This document shows, piece after piece, positions 43,316 to 52,896 of a stretch of DNA of 64,000 bases; the first letter of the stretch is position 1, and each line of letters starts with the position of its first letter. Source of the DNA: Lewinellaceae bacterium (lineage in GTDB: Bacteria > Bacteroidota > Bacteroidia > Chitinophagales > Saprospiraceae); contig JACJYO010000001.1 in NCBI GenBank assembly GCA_020636075.1, positions 1-64,000 on the forward strand, in the 5' to 3' direction. Made by a program: the position numbers and the translations under genes. A model generated the notes under the pieces. The model had not been told where the DNA came from. It did not search any database and was given only the letters and a program-made list of their open reading frames with translations.

Positions 43316-44758
43316 ATGACTCGTTTCATCGCTATTATTCTCGGACTTCTTGTTTCAGCAGCCAGCCTTTCTGCACAAAGCGGCTACCGTATTCGGGTAA
43401 AGCTGGATAATTACCCGGCAAACGAACTGGTACTTGGCTTTCATTACGGAGACAAACAGTATGTGAAAGATACTGTTCAGACCGGCCCCGATGGCTACTT
43501 TACCTTTCAAGCGGATACATTGATGCCATGCGGCGTTTATTTATTAGTACTGGAACCGGACAATTCTTTTATCCAGATTTTATTACCCGACGGCGATCAG
43601 GATTTCACAATCCAAACTGACGCAAAATCCGCCGTAGATAACATGAAAGTCAAGGGTTCCTCGGATAACGCTCTATTTTATGAATACCTGGGCTTTTTAA
43701 ATAAACGCCGGATTGAAGCAGATACCCTGCGGGCACAACTCGGACGTGTAAATGGTAACGCTGCAGACTCGCTGCGATTGATCGAAGAAAGCGGTAAAAT
43801 AGATAAGGCAGTGCGCCAATTTCAGGATAACCTGCTGGCCAAAAACCCTGGCACATTGACCGCAAAAATTATCAAAAGTTCCTTGGAGCCTACCATTCCG
43901 GAGTTCAATGAACCCGACCCCCAGAAATTGCAAATGCTGAAATACTACTGGTACCGCGAACATTATTTTGACAATATCGATATTGCGGATCCCTGCATGT
44001 TGCGCAGTCCTGTGTTGCATCAAAAAATTGACATGTATGTCAATAAAATAGCCCCACAACACCCCGACAGTATTAACCAGGCACTGGATTTGATCATTGG
44101 GAAACTCAAAAACTCTCCGGAGAATTATAAATTTTACCTGATCCACTTTTTAAATACCTACGCAAAATCTAAAGTTGTAGGTATGGACGCCTGCTACGTC
44201 CACATTGCCCAAAACTATTATTGCAATGGCGGCGCTACCTGGGTTGAAAAGGAAGATCTGGAAAAGATTTGTGACAACGCCCGGCGCCTTGAACCTATTC
44301 TGATCGGAAAAATCGCGCCCAATATTATCGTCAAAGACCGGAACAACCAGCCCTCTGCGCTTTGGGATGTGGATGCCGATTACACCGTGTTGTTTTTCTG
44401 GGCGCCCGATTGCAGCCATTGCAAAAAAGCGGCGCCACATATGGTTGAGTTTGCTGAAAAATTCAAAGATCGCGGTGTAAAAGTTTTTGCCGTTTGTACG
44501 GCTGTTGGCGACGATGGACCCGAATGCTGGAAAGGCGTGGAAGAAAAAGGATTCAGTGATTTTCTCTTCCTGAATACGTACGACCCCTACATTCAAAGCA
44601 GGTACAAAACCCTGTACGACGTACAATCAACACCGCAAATCTTCATCCTTGACCGCAAGCATGAAATTTTGGTGAAGCGCATTGGCGCCGAACAACTGGG
44701 CCAGGTCATGGAAGATGTGATTCGTTTTCAAAAAGAAAAACTGCACCAGGGGAAGTAA
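43316..44758 (+). CDS. Secreted thioredoxin-like (TlpA/ResA) protein
   Basis: A 480-residue protein. It has a signal peptide (cut near SLSAQS), an N-terminal DUF4369-like beta domain (YRIRVKLDNYPANELVLGF), a middle helical region and a C-terminal TlpA/ResA-like thioredoxin fold. The active-site motif is WAPDCSHCKKAAPHM, giving CSHC instead of the classic CGPC or CEPC. The cis-Pro stretch is VQSTPQIFIL. It is probably a periplasmic thiol-disulfide reductase; the partner is unknown. Confidence 0.85.
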   Translation: MTRFIAIILGLLVSAASLSAQSGYRIRVKLDNYPANELVLGFHYGDKQYVKDTVQTGPDGYFTFQADTLMPCGVYLLVLEPDNSFIQILLPDGDQDFTIQTDAKSAVDNMKVKGSSDNALFYEYLGFLNKRRIEADTLRAQLGRVNGNAADSLRLIEESGKIDKAVRQFQDNLLAKNPGTLTAKIIKSSLEPTIPEFNEPDPQKLQMLKYYWYREHYFDNIDIADPCMLRSPVLHQKIDMYVNKIAPQHPDSINQALDLIIGKLKNSPENYKFYLIHFLNTYAKSKVVGMDACYVHIAQNYYCNGGATWVEKEDLEKICDNARRLEPILIGKIAPNIIVKDRNNQPSALWDVDADYTVLFFWAPDCSHCKKAAPHMVEFAEKFKDRGVKVFAVCTAVGDDGPECWKGVEEKGFSDFLFLNTYDPYIQSRYKTLYDVQSTPQIFILDRKHEILVKRIGAEQLGQVMEDVIRFQKEKLHQGK

Positions 44759-44810
44759 ATTGATAACGTTACCCTCCTTGGCAAATCGTTAATCAAACCA
44801 CTTATTAATA

Positions 44811-44849
44811 TCGAAGGCCCGTTGCGCAGTCAGCGCAACGGGCCTTCGA
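44811..44849. terminator. Bidirectional terminator hairpin
   Basis: A perfect 17-bp stem (44811-44827 with 44833-44849, tcgaaggcccgttgcgc and complement) has a 5-nt loop and sits between two convergent genes. A TGTTTTA follows on the + strand. It is a good intrinsic terminator for the thioredoxin-like gene and probably for selD on the other strand. Confidence 0.8.
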
Positions 44850-44872
44850 TGTTTTAAACCTAAACACCAGGA

Positions 44873-45916
44873 TTAAATCACCGTGATTGCAACCGCTTGT
44901 TTTTCAATCAAAAATCCAAAAGGCTCCAGATCAAAACCTTCCTCCCGGGCTACTTTTTTAAAATCAGATTCAGCCTCCGGCGCAACAGCTACCAGCAAAC
45001 CACCGGATGTTTGCGGATCAGCAAGTATATTCCGCTGCAAATCACTGACCCCGGCAACCGTATGACCATAACTGTCCCAATTGCGCTGAGTGCCTCCGGG
45101 GACGCTTTTATTTTCAAGATAAAAATCCAGAATAGCCCGATCAATGGTAGGCACTTTGTCAAACTCCAAAACGGCACTCGCATCGCTGGCGGTACACATT
45201 TCACCCAAATGCCCTAAAAGCCCAAAGCCCGTAACATCCGTCATTGCCTGCACATAAGGCAAAGTTCCGAATCGTGCGCCGACCTTGTTCAGGGTCTTCA
45301 TGCTATCGGGAGCAAGCTGGGTATGCTCGGGTTTCAACAGCCCTTTTTTTTGCGCCGTAGTCAAAATGCCGACTCCCAGGGGTTTAGTCAGAAAAAGCCG
45401 GGCACCCGGTGTTGCACCGCCATTTTTTTTCAAATGATCAATCTGTACCCGCCCGCTAACAGCCAAGCCGAAAATGGGTTCCGGGCTGTCGATACTGTGC
45501 CCGCCGGCCAGGGGGATGCCCGCCGCGGCGCATGCCTTCCGCCCGCCTTCAATTACCAAATTGGCAACTTCGGCAGATAAGGAGTTTATCGGCCAACCCA
45601 ATATGGCAATTGCCAGCAACGGGGTGCCGCCCATGGCATACACATCGGAAATGGCATTGACGGCAGCGATTTGCCCGAAATCTTCCGGGTCATCCACGAT
45701 CGGCATAAAAAAATCCGTTGTGCTGATCAGCGCTGAGCCATCGCCCAGGTCAAAAACCGCAGCATCGTCACGGGATTCATTCCCGACAAGCAGATTTTGG
45801 TAGGGCTGCTGTACGATTTGCGTTTTGAGGATATGGTCTAAAACCCGCGGTGCGATTTTGCAACCACAACCGGCCCCATGGGAATACTGGGTGAGTTTAA
45901 TCGCTTCTTTTTCCAT
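44873..45916 (-). CDS. selD: Selenide, water dikinase (selenophosphate synthase)
   Basis: The 347-residue enzyme makes selenophosphate from selenide and ATP, the selenium donor for selenocysteine and for selenouridine in tRNA. It begins MEKEAIKLTQYSHGAGCGCK, with the catalytic residue present as Cys17 (a TGT codon, not a UGA) and Lys20 as in E. coli SelD. Other blocks match well: NESRDDAAVFDLGDG, ISTTDFFMPIVDDPEDFG, AGGHSIDSPEPIFGLAV, MTDVTGFGLLGHLGEM and DPQTSGGLL. The start at 45916 aligns with the family; an earlier in-frame ATG adds six codons that overlap nothing but are not needed. It is probably co-transcribed with the TonB receptor upstream. Confidence 0.97.
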   Translation of the reverse strand: MEKEAIKLTQYSHGAGCGCKIAPRVLDHILKTQIVQQPYQNLLVGNESRDDAAVFDLGDGSALISTTDFFMPIVDDPEDFGQIAAVNAISDVYAMGGTPLLAIAILGWPINSLSAEVANLVIEGGRKACAAAGIPLAGGHSIDSPEPIFGLAVSGRVQIDHLKKNGGATPGARLFLTKPLGVGILTTAQKKGLLKPEHTQLAPDSMKTLNKVGARFGTLPYVQAMTDVTGFGLLGHLGEMCTASDASAVLEFDKVPTIDRAILDFYLENKSVPGGTQRNWDSYGHTVAGVSDLQRNILADPQTSGGLLVAVAPEAESDFKKVAREEGFDLEPFGFLIEKQAVAITVI

Positions 45917-45934
45917 CAATCCGTTTAATTGCAA

Positions 45935-48214
45935 TTAAAACTGGATAGTCATACTCAAACTCGGCAATATCGGTAGCTGGTTTACGCGGCTAAACCGGAC
46001 GCGATCGAAGTAGAAAATGTTTTCACGATCGTACACATTGGTGCATGAAGCAGTGACTTCAATTTTCCCGTATTTCGAAATATTGAACGTCCGCTTGAGG
46101 GAAATGTCGAGGCGATGGTAGTACGGCAGGCGCCCGCCATTGCGCTCGTCCGCATAAATAATTCCCAGGTCGCCATTGCCCCCCAGCACATCGGTTCCTA
46201 TGCCTTGGCCAAAACCGACATTGTTGTAAAAACCCTGCGTCAGGGTGAATGGGAAGCCCGAACCAAAGTTCCAGCGGGCACCAAATTCCCACTCTTTGTT
46301 TTTGCCCAATTGGTAGGTACTCACCAAATTGAGGTTGTGCCGACGGTCAAACACGGGCGGATAGGTTTGATCGCCATCAAAACGATTCACAAAGCCCAGC
46401 GAATAGGATCCCCAAATGTAGAATCGCTTTGCTTCCAGTTTAAGCGAAAGGTCCAAGCCATAAGCCTCCCCGGTTTCTACAATATAATTCGGATCCGACG
46501 GGACCAATTTATTGCGATTCAAACCAAAAAGCTGGGTAAAGTCTTTGTAATACCCTTCAATATTTACCTCAAAATTGTTGGTGATATCCACCTCAAAACC
46601 GGCAACACCATGCACTGCTTTTTGCAACTGATGATCAACGCGCTCCGTTGAGCCTGGCTTATACACCGTTTCTTCCGGACCGGAGAGAAAGCCAACAAAC
46701 AGGTTTACAATATCGCGTTCATTCACCGTAGACAGGAGGTTTTGCGAATACATACCCCCGGCGGCTTTGAAACGCAAATAATCAGTGATGTTGTACTTCA
46801 GGCCAATACGCGGTTCGGCTGAAACATTATTGAGCGACTGGTAGTACTGGAGCCGGAAGCCAGGCTCAATCACCAACGGACCAATTTTGCGCTTCCAGCG
46901 CAGGTAAGCACTGATCTCGGTGGTATTTTCAAATTGTTCAATGATAAACCCGCGGAAGTTTTCAAAGGTAAACTCGGTGCGGAAGCCGGTGAGTTCAAGG
47001 CCGTATTTCAGCTCATTATTCCGGTCAAAATTGGTGAAATTCAAGCCGGCGTAAAATCCATTGATGCCACTTTCGCGCGGCTTTCGGTCAGATTCTTCAA
47101 TCCGGGAATCATATTTAGTATATGTCAGGGTTCCCCCAACGATCGTGTTCGAATTGGTCGGCACAAGGGTGAAATCAAAGCCACCCCCTGAACTGTTCCA
47201 GGAGAATTCGGTGATCGGGTATTTCACACCGTCATCATAACTAAAGCCAAAAAAGTTGAGTTTACTGCCATTTCCGGCCAGCAACGATAGTTTGCCGTAT
47301 ACATCCCGGTAATTGAAGGGTATCCCGACAGAATCATTCACGTAGTTATAAAACGTTGGAGCCGACTGGTCAATCAAAGCTTGCTTACCGGTCAATACGA
47401 ATGACACGCTGGCGCCTCCGTCTTCCTTGAGCGGCACAATCGGGCCTTCCAGCATGGCTTTGGCCTGAAAGGGGCTGGCCGACACGAGGCCGGACAAACG
47501 ACGCCGGTTGCCCTCCCGGGTTTTCACATCAACAATAGCGGAGATCCGGCCACCATAGTCAGCGTTAAAACCACCGGTCAAAACATCCACATTTCGAATC
47601 AGTTCGGTCTCAAAAACGGAGAAAAAACCAATACTGTGAAAGGGATTATAGATGGTCATGCCGTCCAGCAAAATACGGTTCTGAACCGGTGAGCCGCCAC
47701 GAATGTACAGTTGGCCTCCTTGGTCACCCGTAAAAATTACACCCGGCAATACCGTCAAATATTGCGCGATGTCGGCCTGGCCGCCGGTAGACGGAAGAGC
47801 CCTGATTTGCTTTGGCGTTACAGTCAGTTTGGAAACCTGAACTTCCGACCGCGCCTGTTCTTTTTTCCCACTAATAATTACCTCATCGAGGTTGGTCCCA
47901 CTCTCCTCCATGTAAATCGTCTCGTAAACGATCTCATTCGACTTGATATCAACCATTGCCGTAAAGTCATCATAGCCGAGGTAAGTAACTTTCAATTGGT
48001 ACTTCCCAAGCGGCACATTCGTTATGGAAAAAAAGCCATTTATGTCGGAAGAAGTACCCATTGAAGCGCCTTCAATCTGAATGGTCGCAAAGGCAATCGG
48101 CTGGGCAGATTCCTTGTCGTAGACGTTGCCACGCACAGTTCCTCTATCCGTACGTTGAGCAATCAAACCAAGCGGCAAAAGGAGCAGAGCAATAAATAAT
48201 ACGGAGTTTTTCAT
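45935..48214 (-). CDS. TonB-dependent receptor
   Basis: A 759-residue outer membrane receptor. A signal peptide is followed by a carboxypeptidase-regulatory-like domain (RGNVYDKESAQPIAFATIQI), a plug domain with LPSTGGQADIAQYLTVLPGV, LYIRGGSPVQNRILLDGMTIY and YGGRISAIVDV, and a 22-strand barrel ending LSMTIQF. The ATG at 48214 was chosen because the signal peptide MKNSVLFIALLLLPL begins there; it lies 22 nt after a TATCTTTG promoter box. The stop is 18 bases before the selD start on the same strand, so the pair is probably one operon. The substrate is unknown; selenium compounds are an obvious idea. Confidence 0.93.
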   Translation of the reverse strand: MKNSVLFIALLLLPLGLIAQRTDRGTVRGNVYDKESAQPIAFATIQIEGASMGTSSDINGFFSITNVPLGKYQLKVTYLGYDDFTAMVDIKSNEIVYETIYMEESGTNLDEVIISGKKEQARSEVQVSKLTVTPKQIRALPSTGGQADIAQYLTVLPGVIFTGDQGGQLYIRGGSPVQNRILLDGMTIYNPFHSIGFFSVFETELIRNVDVLTGGFNADYGGRISAIVDVKTREGNRRRLSGLVSASPFQAKAMLEGPIVPLKEDGGASVSFVLTGKQALIDQSAPTFYNYVNDSVGIPFNYRDVYGKLSLLAGNGSKLNFFGFSYDDGVKYPITEFSWNSSGGGFDFTLVPTNSNTIVGGTLTYTKYDSRIEESDRKPRESGINGFYAGLNFTNFDRNNELKYGLELTGFRTEFTFENFRGFIIEQFENTTEISAYLRWKRKIGPLVIEPGFRLQYYQSLNNVSAEPRIGLKYNITDYLRFKAAGGMYSQNLLSTVNERDIVNLFVGFLSGPEETVYKPGSTERVDHQLQKAVHGVAGFEVDITNNFEVNIEGYYKDFTQLFGLNRNKLVPSDPNYIVETGEAYGLDLSLKLEAKRFYIWGSYSLGFVNRFDGDQTYPPVFDRRHNLNLVSTYQLGKNKEWEFGARWNFGSGFPFTLTQGFYNNVGFGQGIGTDVLGGNGDLGIIYADERNGGRLPYYHRLDISLKRTFNISKYGKIEVTASCTNVYDRENIFYFDRVRFSRVNQLPILPSLSMTIQF

Positions 48215-48235
48215 CAATAATATATTTGAAGGCCG

Positions 48236-48243
48236 CAAAGATA
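48236..48243 (-). promoter_or_regulatory. -7 box of the TonB receptor-selD operon
   Basis: On the minus strand the sequence reads TATCTTTG, a full match to TAnnTTTG, 22 bases before the receptor start. A-rich CAAAC repeats at 48249-48264 may carry the -33 element. Confidence 0.5.
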
Positions 48244-48409
48244 GCCCGCCCAAACAAAAACAACGACTACCTAAAAGATTGTACCAGACAAACATCCGGC
48301 TTTTGATGAAAAAAGCAGCCCAAACGCATTTCATACCAAACTTTAAAGTCGTGATTTAAAAGACAGTATACCTTTGGGCCCGAGCCAAAGCCTTAATCCA
48401 GCTTCACTT

Positions 48410-48572
48410 AGAGCGTGTTTAAATTTCCCTCACCGGGCCAAAAAGGCATCTTTTAGCGCCATGCTTCACCTATTTTTAGGCACAGAACCCCGGCTATGCA
48501 CCTAAAAACGAGATTCGCCTGCCTCTAAAATCTGCTCTTTTTGCCTCCGGCAGGAAAACTTAAACACGCTCT
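48410..48572. mobile_element. MITE-like element upstream of lhgO
   Basis: Terminal inverted repeats of about 17 bp, 48410-48426 (agagcgtgtttaaattt) and 48556-48572, flank about 130 bp with no coding potential. A TTA trinucleotide borders each side (48408-48410 and 48572-48574), which fits the 3-bp TNA target duplications of some IS5-group elements. The right end lies 14 bases before the probable lhgO start codon. The rest of the 371-base gap 48215-48585 has no gene. Confidence 0.5.
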
Positions 48573-48585
48573 TAATTTTTTCCGT

Positions 48586-49797
48586 TTGAAAAAATACGAC
48601 ACACTGATCATTGGCGGCGGCATTGCCGGATTGGCAACGGCCCTCCAACTCATGCGGCAACGGCCAGGACTCAAGTTGGCTGTCCTGGAAAAAGAAGATA
48701 CCGTGGCCGCTCATCAAAGCAGTCGCAACAGCGGCGTAATTCACAGCGGTATTTACTATCGCCCCGGCAGTTTGCGTGCCCAAAATTGCATCCGGGGCTA
48801 TGGCATGCTCCTCGACTTTTGCCGCGAACACGACTTGCCATTCGATATCTGCGGTAAAATAATTGTAGCCACTCAGGAAGCCGAACGCACGCAACTTGAC
48901 AATATTTACCAACGCGGCATTGAAAACGGCCTGGAAGGTCTGCGTAAGATCGGGCCTGAGGAAATTGCTCAAATCGAGCCCCATGTTCGGGCAGTGGAAG
49001 CCGTGTGGGTGCCCCAGGCCGGCATCACAAATTATGGTCTGGTGGCTAAAAAATATGCTGCGCTCGTCAAACAGTCCGGCGGAGAAATTCATACCGGCGT
49101 TCGCGTTGAAAAAATTCAGATTTCTGGAAATGAAGTCGTCCTGGCCAGTCCCAATTGGGAAGGATCGGCCAAACTGGTCATCAGTTGCGCCGGTTTGTAT
49201 TCCGATAAAATTGCCCAACGCAGCGGAGAGCACCCGGCGGTGCAAATCCTGCCCTTTCGGGGCGAGTTTTACCAACTCAAACCCGAACGCGAACACCTGG
49301 TGCGCAACCTGATCTACCCGGTGCCCAACCCCAACTTCCCGTTTCTCGGCGTCCATTTTACCCGGATGATCGGCGGCGGTATTGAGGCCGGCCCCAATGC
49401 AGTGCTGGCTTTTCGCCGGGAAGGGTATTCCCGTTGGGAGGTGCATTTCGGCGAACTGTTGGAAACGCTGCGATTTCCTGGATTCAGGCGGTTGGCCCGA
49501 AAACATTGGCGGTATGGTCTGGACGAAATGCGCCGCTCCTTTTCAAAGGATTATTTTGTGCAGGCCCTGCAGCGCCTGATCCCTGAGATCCGTTCGGAAG
49601 ATGTGACACCTGCCCGAAGCGGCGTCCGGGCCATGGCCTGCGCACCGGATGGGGCGTTACTGGATGATTTTTTAATTCTGGAAAAACCCCGGGTCATCAA
49701 CGTTTGCAATGCCCCAAGCCCGGCCGCCACTGCCTCGCTGTCAATTGGCCAAACGGTGGCAGAGCGCGCACTTCGACAATTGGAAACGCTGTCTTAA
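48586..49797 (+). CDS. lhgO: L-2-hydroxyglutarate oxidase/dehydrogenase
   Basis: An FAD-dependent oxidoreductase of the DAO family that oxidises L-2-hydroxyglutarate to 2-oxoglutarate, a metabolite repair step. The 403 residues show the dinucleotide-binding IIGGGIAGLATALQL at the N-terminus, the family signature AHQSSRNSGVIHSGIYYRPGS, GSLRAQNCIRGY, and the C-terminal PARSGVRAMACAPDG and VINVCNAPSPAATASLSIG blocks. The start is a TTG at 48586 because the Rossmann strand begins six residues later; an upstream in-frame TTG would lie inside the MITE-like repeat. The frame and family are clear; the start is less certain. Confidence 0.9.
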   Translation: MKKYDTLIIGGGIAGLATALQLMRQRPGLKLAVLEKEDTVAAHQSSRNSGVIHSGIYYRPGSLRAQNCIRGYGMLLDFCREHDLPFDICGKIIVATQEAERTQLDNIYQRGIENGLEGLRKIGPEEIAQIEPHVRAVEAVWVPQAGITNYGLVAKKYAALVKQSGGEIHTGVRVEKIQISGNEVVLASPNWEGSAKLVISCAGLYSDKIAQRSGEHPAVQILPFRGEFYQLKPEREHLVRNLIYPVPNPNFPFLGVHFTRMIGGGIEAGPNAVLAFRREGYSRWEVHFGELLETLRFPGFRRLARKHWRYGLDEMRRSFSKDYFVQALQRLIPEIRSEDVTPARSGVRAMACAPDGALLDDFLILEKPRVINVCNAPSPAATASLSIGQTVAERALRQLETLS

Positions 49798-49807
49798 GCA
49801 AAAAAAG

Positions 49808-51148
49808 ATGCTTCAAGTTTACACACCACCCATTTTTAAAGCAGAGAAGCAATATGTGCTTTCCGTGCTGCTGAACGAGTTGCTGGGTGTGAAGTTTAAA
49901 CTTAATTTCAATGCGGAATCGGAGCATTACAAGTTCGTACTTCCCAATGGCGCTCAACTGACCGTGGAAGACCATTTTTTTGCTAAAAAACTTGAAGACA
50001 ACTACTTAGACGCTGGAAACATCCCGAATGCCCAAACCTTACTCCCCCACCCTTTTGCGCCCGGACAGCAAATTACCGGCATTCATGGGCGGCCACATTT
50101 TGAGCAATCTGATCGGGTAATCCGTTGTGGCATCGATCTGATAGCCAGTACATTTTTTATGCTCAGTCGCTGGGAAGAGTATGCCTGGCCCGAACGGGAC
50201 CAATTTGACCGATTTCCGGCCGAATACGCTCTGGCATTCCGGGCAGGTTTTCTTGACCGCCCGGTAGTCAACGAATATGCCGACCTGTTTTGGGGCATGC
50301 TGCTGCGCCTGGGCTGGAACCAACCCCGCCGGGCCATGGCCTACCGGCTGCATCTTTCCCACGATGTTGATCACCCGCTGCTTTGGCCATCGCCGCTCCA
50401 TCGGCTGCGCACCCTGGCAGGCAGCGTACGGAGGCCGGGCGGTTTCGGCGAAGCCAAATGGTGGTTGCAGCAGCATTTTTTTGCCAAAAAAGATCCCTAC
50501 GACGTGTTTGACACGCTGATGGACATTTCAGAAAAAAACGGGCTGGTTTCACACTTCAATTTTTTGGGCGAACGCCCGAAAACTGCCGATTGTTATTATT
50601 CCCTGGCGCACCCGTTTGTCCGCAACTTGCTTCAAAAAATTGCTGCGCGTGGGCATGTAATCGGATTTCACCCCTCGCGCGAAGCACATGCCGATGCCGC
50701 GCAATTTGAATCGGAGTTGGAATCACTGCGGCAAATTGCACCACAGGAAGTAACCACAGGTCGGCAGCATTACCTCTGCTTTTCAGCACCAGAGACCTGG
50801 CGGCGCTGGGCCAAAAGCGGCATGCATTGGGACAGCACGCTGGGCTATCCCGAAGCGGAAGGGTTTCGTTGCGGGATTTGCTGTGCCTTTCCCGTATTCG
50901 ATTTTCTGAAACGCGAGGTACTCCCCCTGCGGGAAAAACCGCTCATTGCCATGGACGTTACCCTGGCGCAATACCGCAACTACAACCCGGAACAAGCCTT
51001 TGAAAAACTTACACACCTGAACAGGCAGGTAAAAAAACACCGGGGTGAATTCGTCCTGTTGTGGCACAACTCTTCCTGGAACACCTACTTTTGGACCCCC
51101 TGGCAGGCTGTTTACCGCGACTTTGTCGCACAATCAGCTTCTACCTGA
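49808..51148 (+). CDS. Polysaccharide deacetylase-like protein
   Basis: A 446-residue protein with a DUF7033-like N-terminal region and a polysaccharide-deacetylase (NodB-type) fold. The metal-binding Asp is in LHLSHDVDHPLLW and the second histidine motif is VIGFHPSREAH. Substrate-wall blocks include SHFNFLGERPKT and WDSTLGYPEAEGFRCG, and the final LLWHNSSWNTYFW carries the catalytic His. It probably trims acetyl groups from a surface sugar polymer, or is a structural relative. The ATG at 49808 follows lhgO by 10 nt. It opens a run of surface-polysaccharide genes. Confidence 0.8.
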   Translation: MLQVYTPPIFKAEKQYVLSVLLNELLGVKFKLNFNAESEHYKFVLPNGAQLTVEDHFFAKKLEDNYLDAGNIPNAQTLLPHPFAPGQQITGIHGRPHFEQSDRVIRCGIDLIASTFFMLSRWEEYAWPERDQFDRFPAEYALAFRAGFLDRPVVNEYADLFWGMLLRLGWNQPRRAMAYRLHLSHDVDHPLLWPSPLHRLRTLAGSVRRPGGFGEAKWWLQQHFFAKKDPYDVFDTLMDISEKNGLVSHFNFLGERPKTADCYYSLAHPFVRNLLQKIAARGHVIGFHPSREAHADAAQFESELESLRQIAPQEVTTGRQHYLCFSAPETWRRWAKSGMHWDSTLGYPEAEGFRCGICCAFPVFDFLKREVLPLREKPLIAMDVTLAQYRNYNPEQAFEKLTHLNRQVKKHRGEFVLLWHNSSWNTYFWTPWQAVYRDFVAQSAST

Positions 51149-51178
51149 AAATTCCGCCAGATTAATTTGATTTGAACC

Positions 51179-52891
51179 ATGCGTGCAATGTGGAAATTCC
51201 TGATACTCCTGCCGGTACTTGAAGGGCTTGGGTTGTCTACGCTGACTGCCCAATCTGCCACGATTCCCCTCCAGGCGCCGGCCCAGCACATGCTTGATCG
51301 CCTGAAAATCAGCACAAATCTGGCTACTGAACTGCACCCGGAAATCCGGCCGTACACTCGAAAAGATGCGGTTCGGGTGGCGTTGACAGCCGACAGTTCA
51401 ACCCAGGGATTATCGCCACTAACCCAATATGATCTGCAATACCTGCTCGACGACAACAACGAATGGTACGCCCCCACCGATAGCCACCAGGTACGAAAAA
51501 CCCAAAAACCACTGTTCGGCATTTTTTTTCGCACACCGGCTAACTTATTCGAGGTCAACACGCCCGATTTCCACCTTCGGGTCAACCCGATGTTGAACCT
51601 TGCGCTCGGCCCCGAACAGGATAATGCAAGTTTGATTTTCCTCAACCAGCGCGGGCTGGAAGTGCGCGGCGACCTGGATGGCCGGGTTTATTTTTACACC
51701 AATATTCTGGAAACACAGGCGCGATTCCCCAATTTTGTAAACAAATGGATCGAAAACTACCAGTCCGTCCCGGGCGCCGGTTTTTATAAAAAATACAACA
51801 GCTCGGTTTTTCAAGTCGACAATGGCTATGATTTCAACCTGGCGAATGCCTATATCGGCGCCCGGATCACGAAACATATCGACATCCAACTCGGGCACGG
51901 GCAGCACCAAATCGGTAATGGTTACCGATCTTTATTCCTGTCCGACGTGGGCAATTTCACCTATTTCCTGAAATTCAATACCCGGGTATGGCGCCTGCAT
52001 TACCAGAATTTGTTCCTGGAACTCAGTCCGATCTCCACGGCAGTTCCCCGACCACCGAATACCCTGCTGCCTAAAAAATATATCGCTGCACACTACCTGA
52101 ATTTTCAGGCTACGCCAAACCTGGCCTTCGGTTTTTTTGAGGCCACAGTATTCAACCGGAGTCGTCAGTTTGAATTGCAATATCTCAACCCGGTTATCCT
52201 CTACCGTACGGTGGAAGGCATGATTGGTAGCCCCGATAATGTGCTTATCGGCTTCGACGGCCGTTGGAATTTCTTGCACCGCTTTCAGGTTTACGGACAG
52301 GTGTTGATCGACGAGTTTTTGCTCTCCGCATTGTTCAAGCCGGAGGAAAAAGGCTGGTGGGGCAACAAATTTGGCTGGCAGGCAGGCATCAAGTACATCA
52401 ATGCGTTTAACCTGGACCATCTGGATATTCAATTGGAGTACAACACTGTGCGGCCATACACCTACTCCAGCTTCGACTCACTCAACAGCTATACCCATTA
52501 CAACCAGCCGCTGGCGCACCCGTTGTGGGCCAATTTCAAGGAATTTGTGGGTATTGTGCGCTACCAACCGCATCCGCGTTGGTACTTCAGCGCGCGCTTT
52601 TTACATGCACAAACCGGGGAAAATCCGGAATTTGAAAACCTGGGGGCCAATCCACTGTTAGGAAACAGCAGCCGGAAGGAAGACTACGGCAATGTCACGG
52701 GCCAGGGTATCCAGGCAACTATCAATTTGGTCGGGTTGGATGCGCGCTGGCAATTGTGGCATAATCTGTACGTTGAAACCCAATTGCTGTTTCGGCGAAA
52801 AGACAGCGCCGACAACACCCGGGATTTGGATACGCGCTATTTGACGCTGGGAATTCGTTGGAATGTCTGGAATCGGAACCGGGACTTTTAA
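51179..52891 (+). CDS. Wzi-like capsule assembly outer membrane protein
   Basis: A 570-residue secreted beta-barrel protein. A signal peptide (about residues 1-25, ending LTAQS) and a TPR-like helical stretch are followed by strong barrel-type alternation, with motifs such as LEVRGDLDGRVYFYTNILE, LQLGHGQHQIGNGYRSLFLS and NRSRQFELQYLNPVILYRTVEG. The layout matches the capsule assembly Wzi family, which anchors surface polysaccharide at the outer membrane. It lies between a deacetylase and an UpxY-type antiterminator, consistent with an export or anchoring role. Confidence 0.8.
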   Translation: MRAMWKFLILLPVLEGLGLSTLTAQSATIPLQAPAQHMLDRLKISTNLATELHPEIRPYTRKDAVRVALTADSSTQGLSPLTQYDLQYLLDDNNEWYAPTDSHQVRKTQKPLFGIFFRTPANLFEVNTPDFHLRVNPMLNLALGPEQDNASLIFLNQRGLEVRGDLDGRVYFYTNILETQARFPNFVNKWIENYQSVPGAGFYKKYNSSVFQVDNGYDFNLANAYIGARITKHIDIQLGHGQHQIGNGYRSLFLSDVGNFTYFLKFNTRVWRLHYQNLFLELSPISTAVPRPPNTLLPKKYIAAHYLNFQATPNLAFGFFEATVFNRSRQFELQYLNPVILYRTVEGMIGSPDNVLIGFDGRWNFLHRFQVYGQVLIDEFLLSALFKPEEKGWWGNKFGWQAGIKYINAFNLDHLDIQLEYNTVRPYTYSSFDSLNSYTHYNQPLAHPLWANFKEFVGIVRYQPHPRWYFSARFLHAQTGENPEFENLGANPLLGNSSRKEDYGNVTGQGIQATINLVGLDARWQLWHNLYVETQLLFRRKDSADNTRDLDTRYLTLGIRWNVWNRNRDF

Positions 52892-52896
52892 TAATT

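Noticed and set aside
45860..45916. Possible selenocysteine codon in selD
   Set aside because: The catalytic position is a TGT cysteine codon, not UGA, so no recoding is needed.
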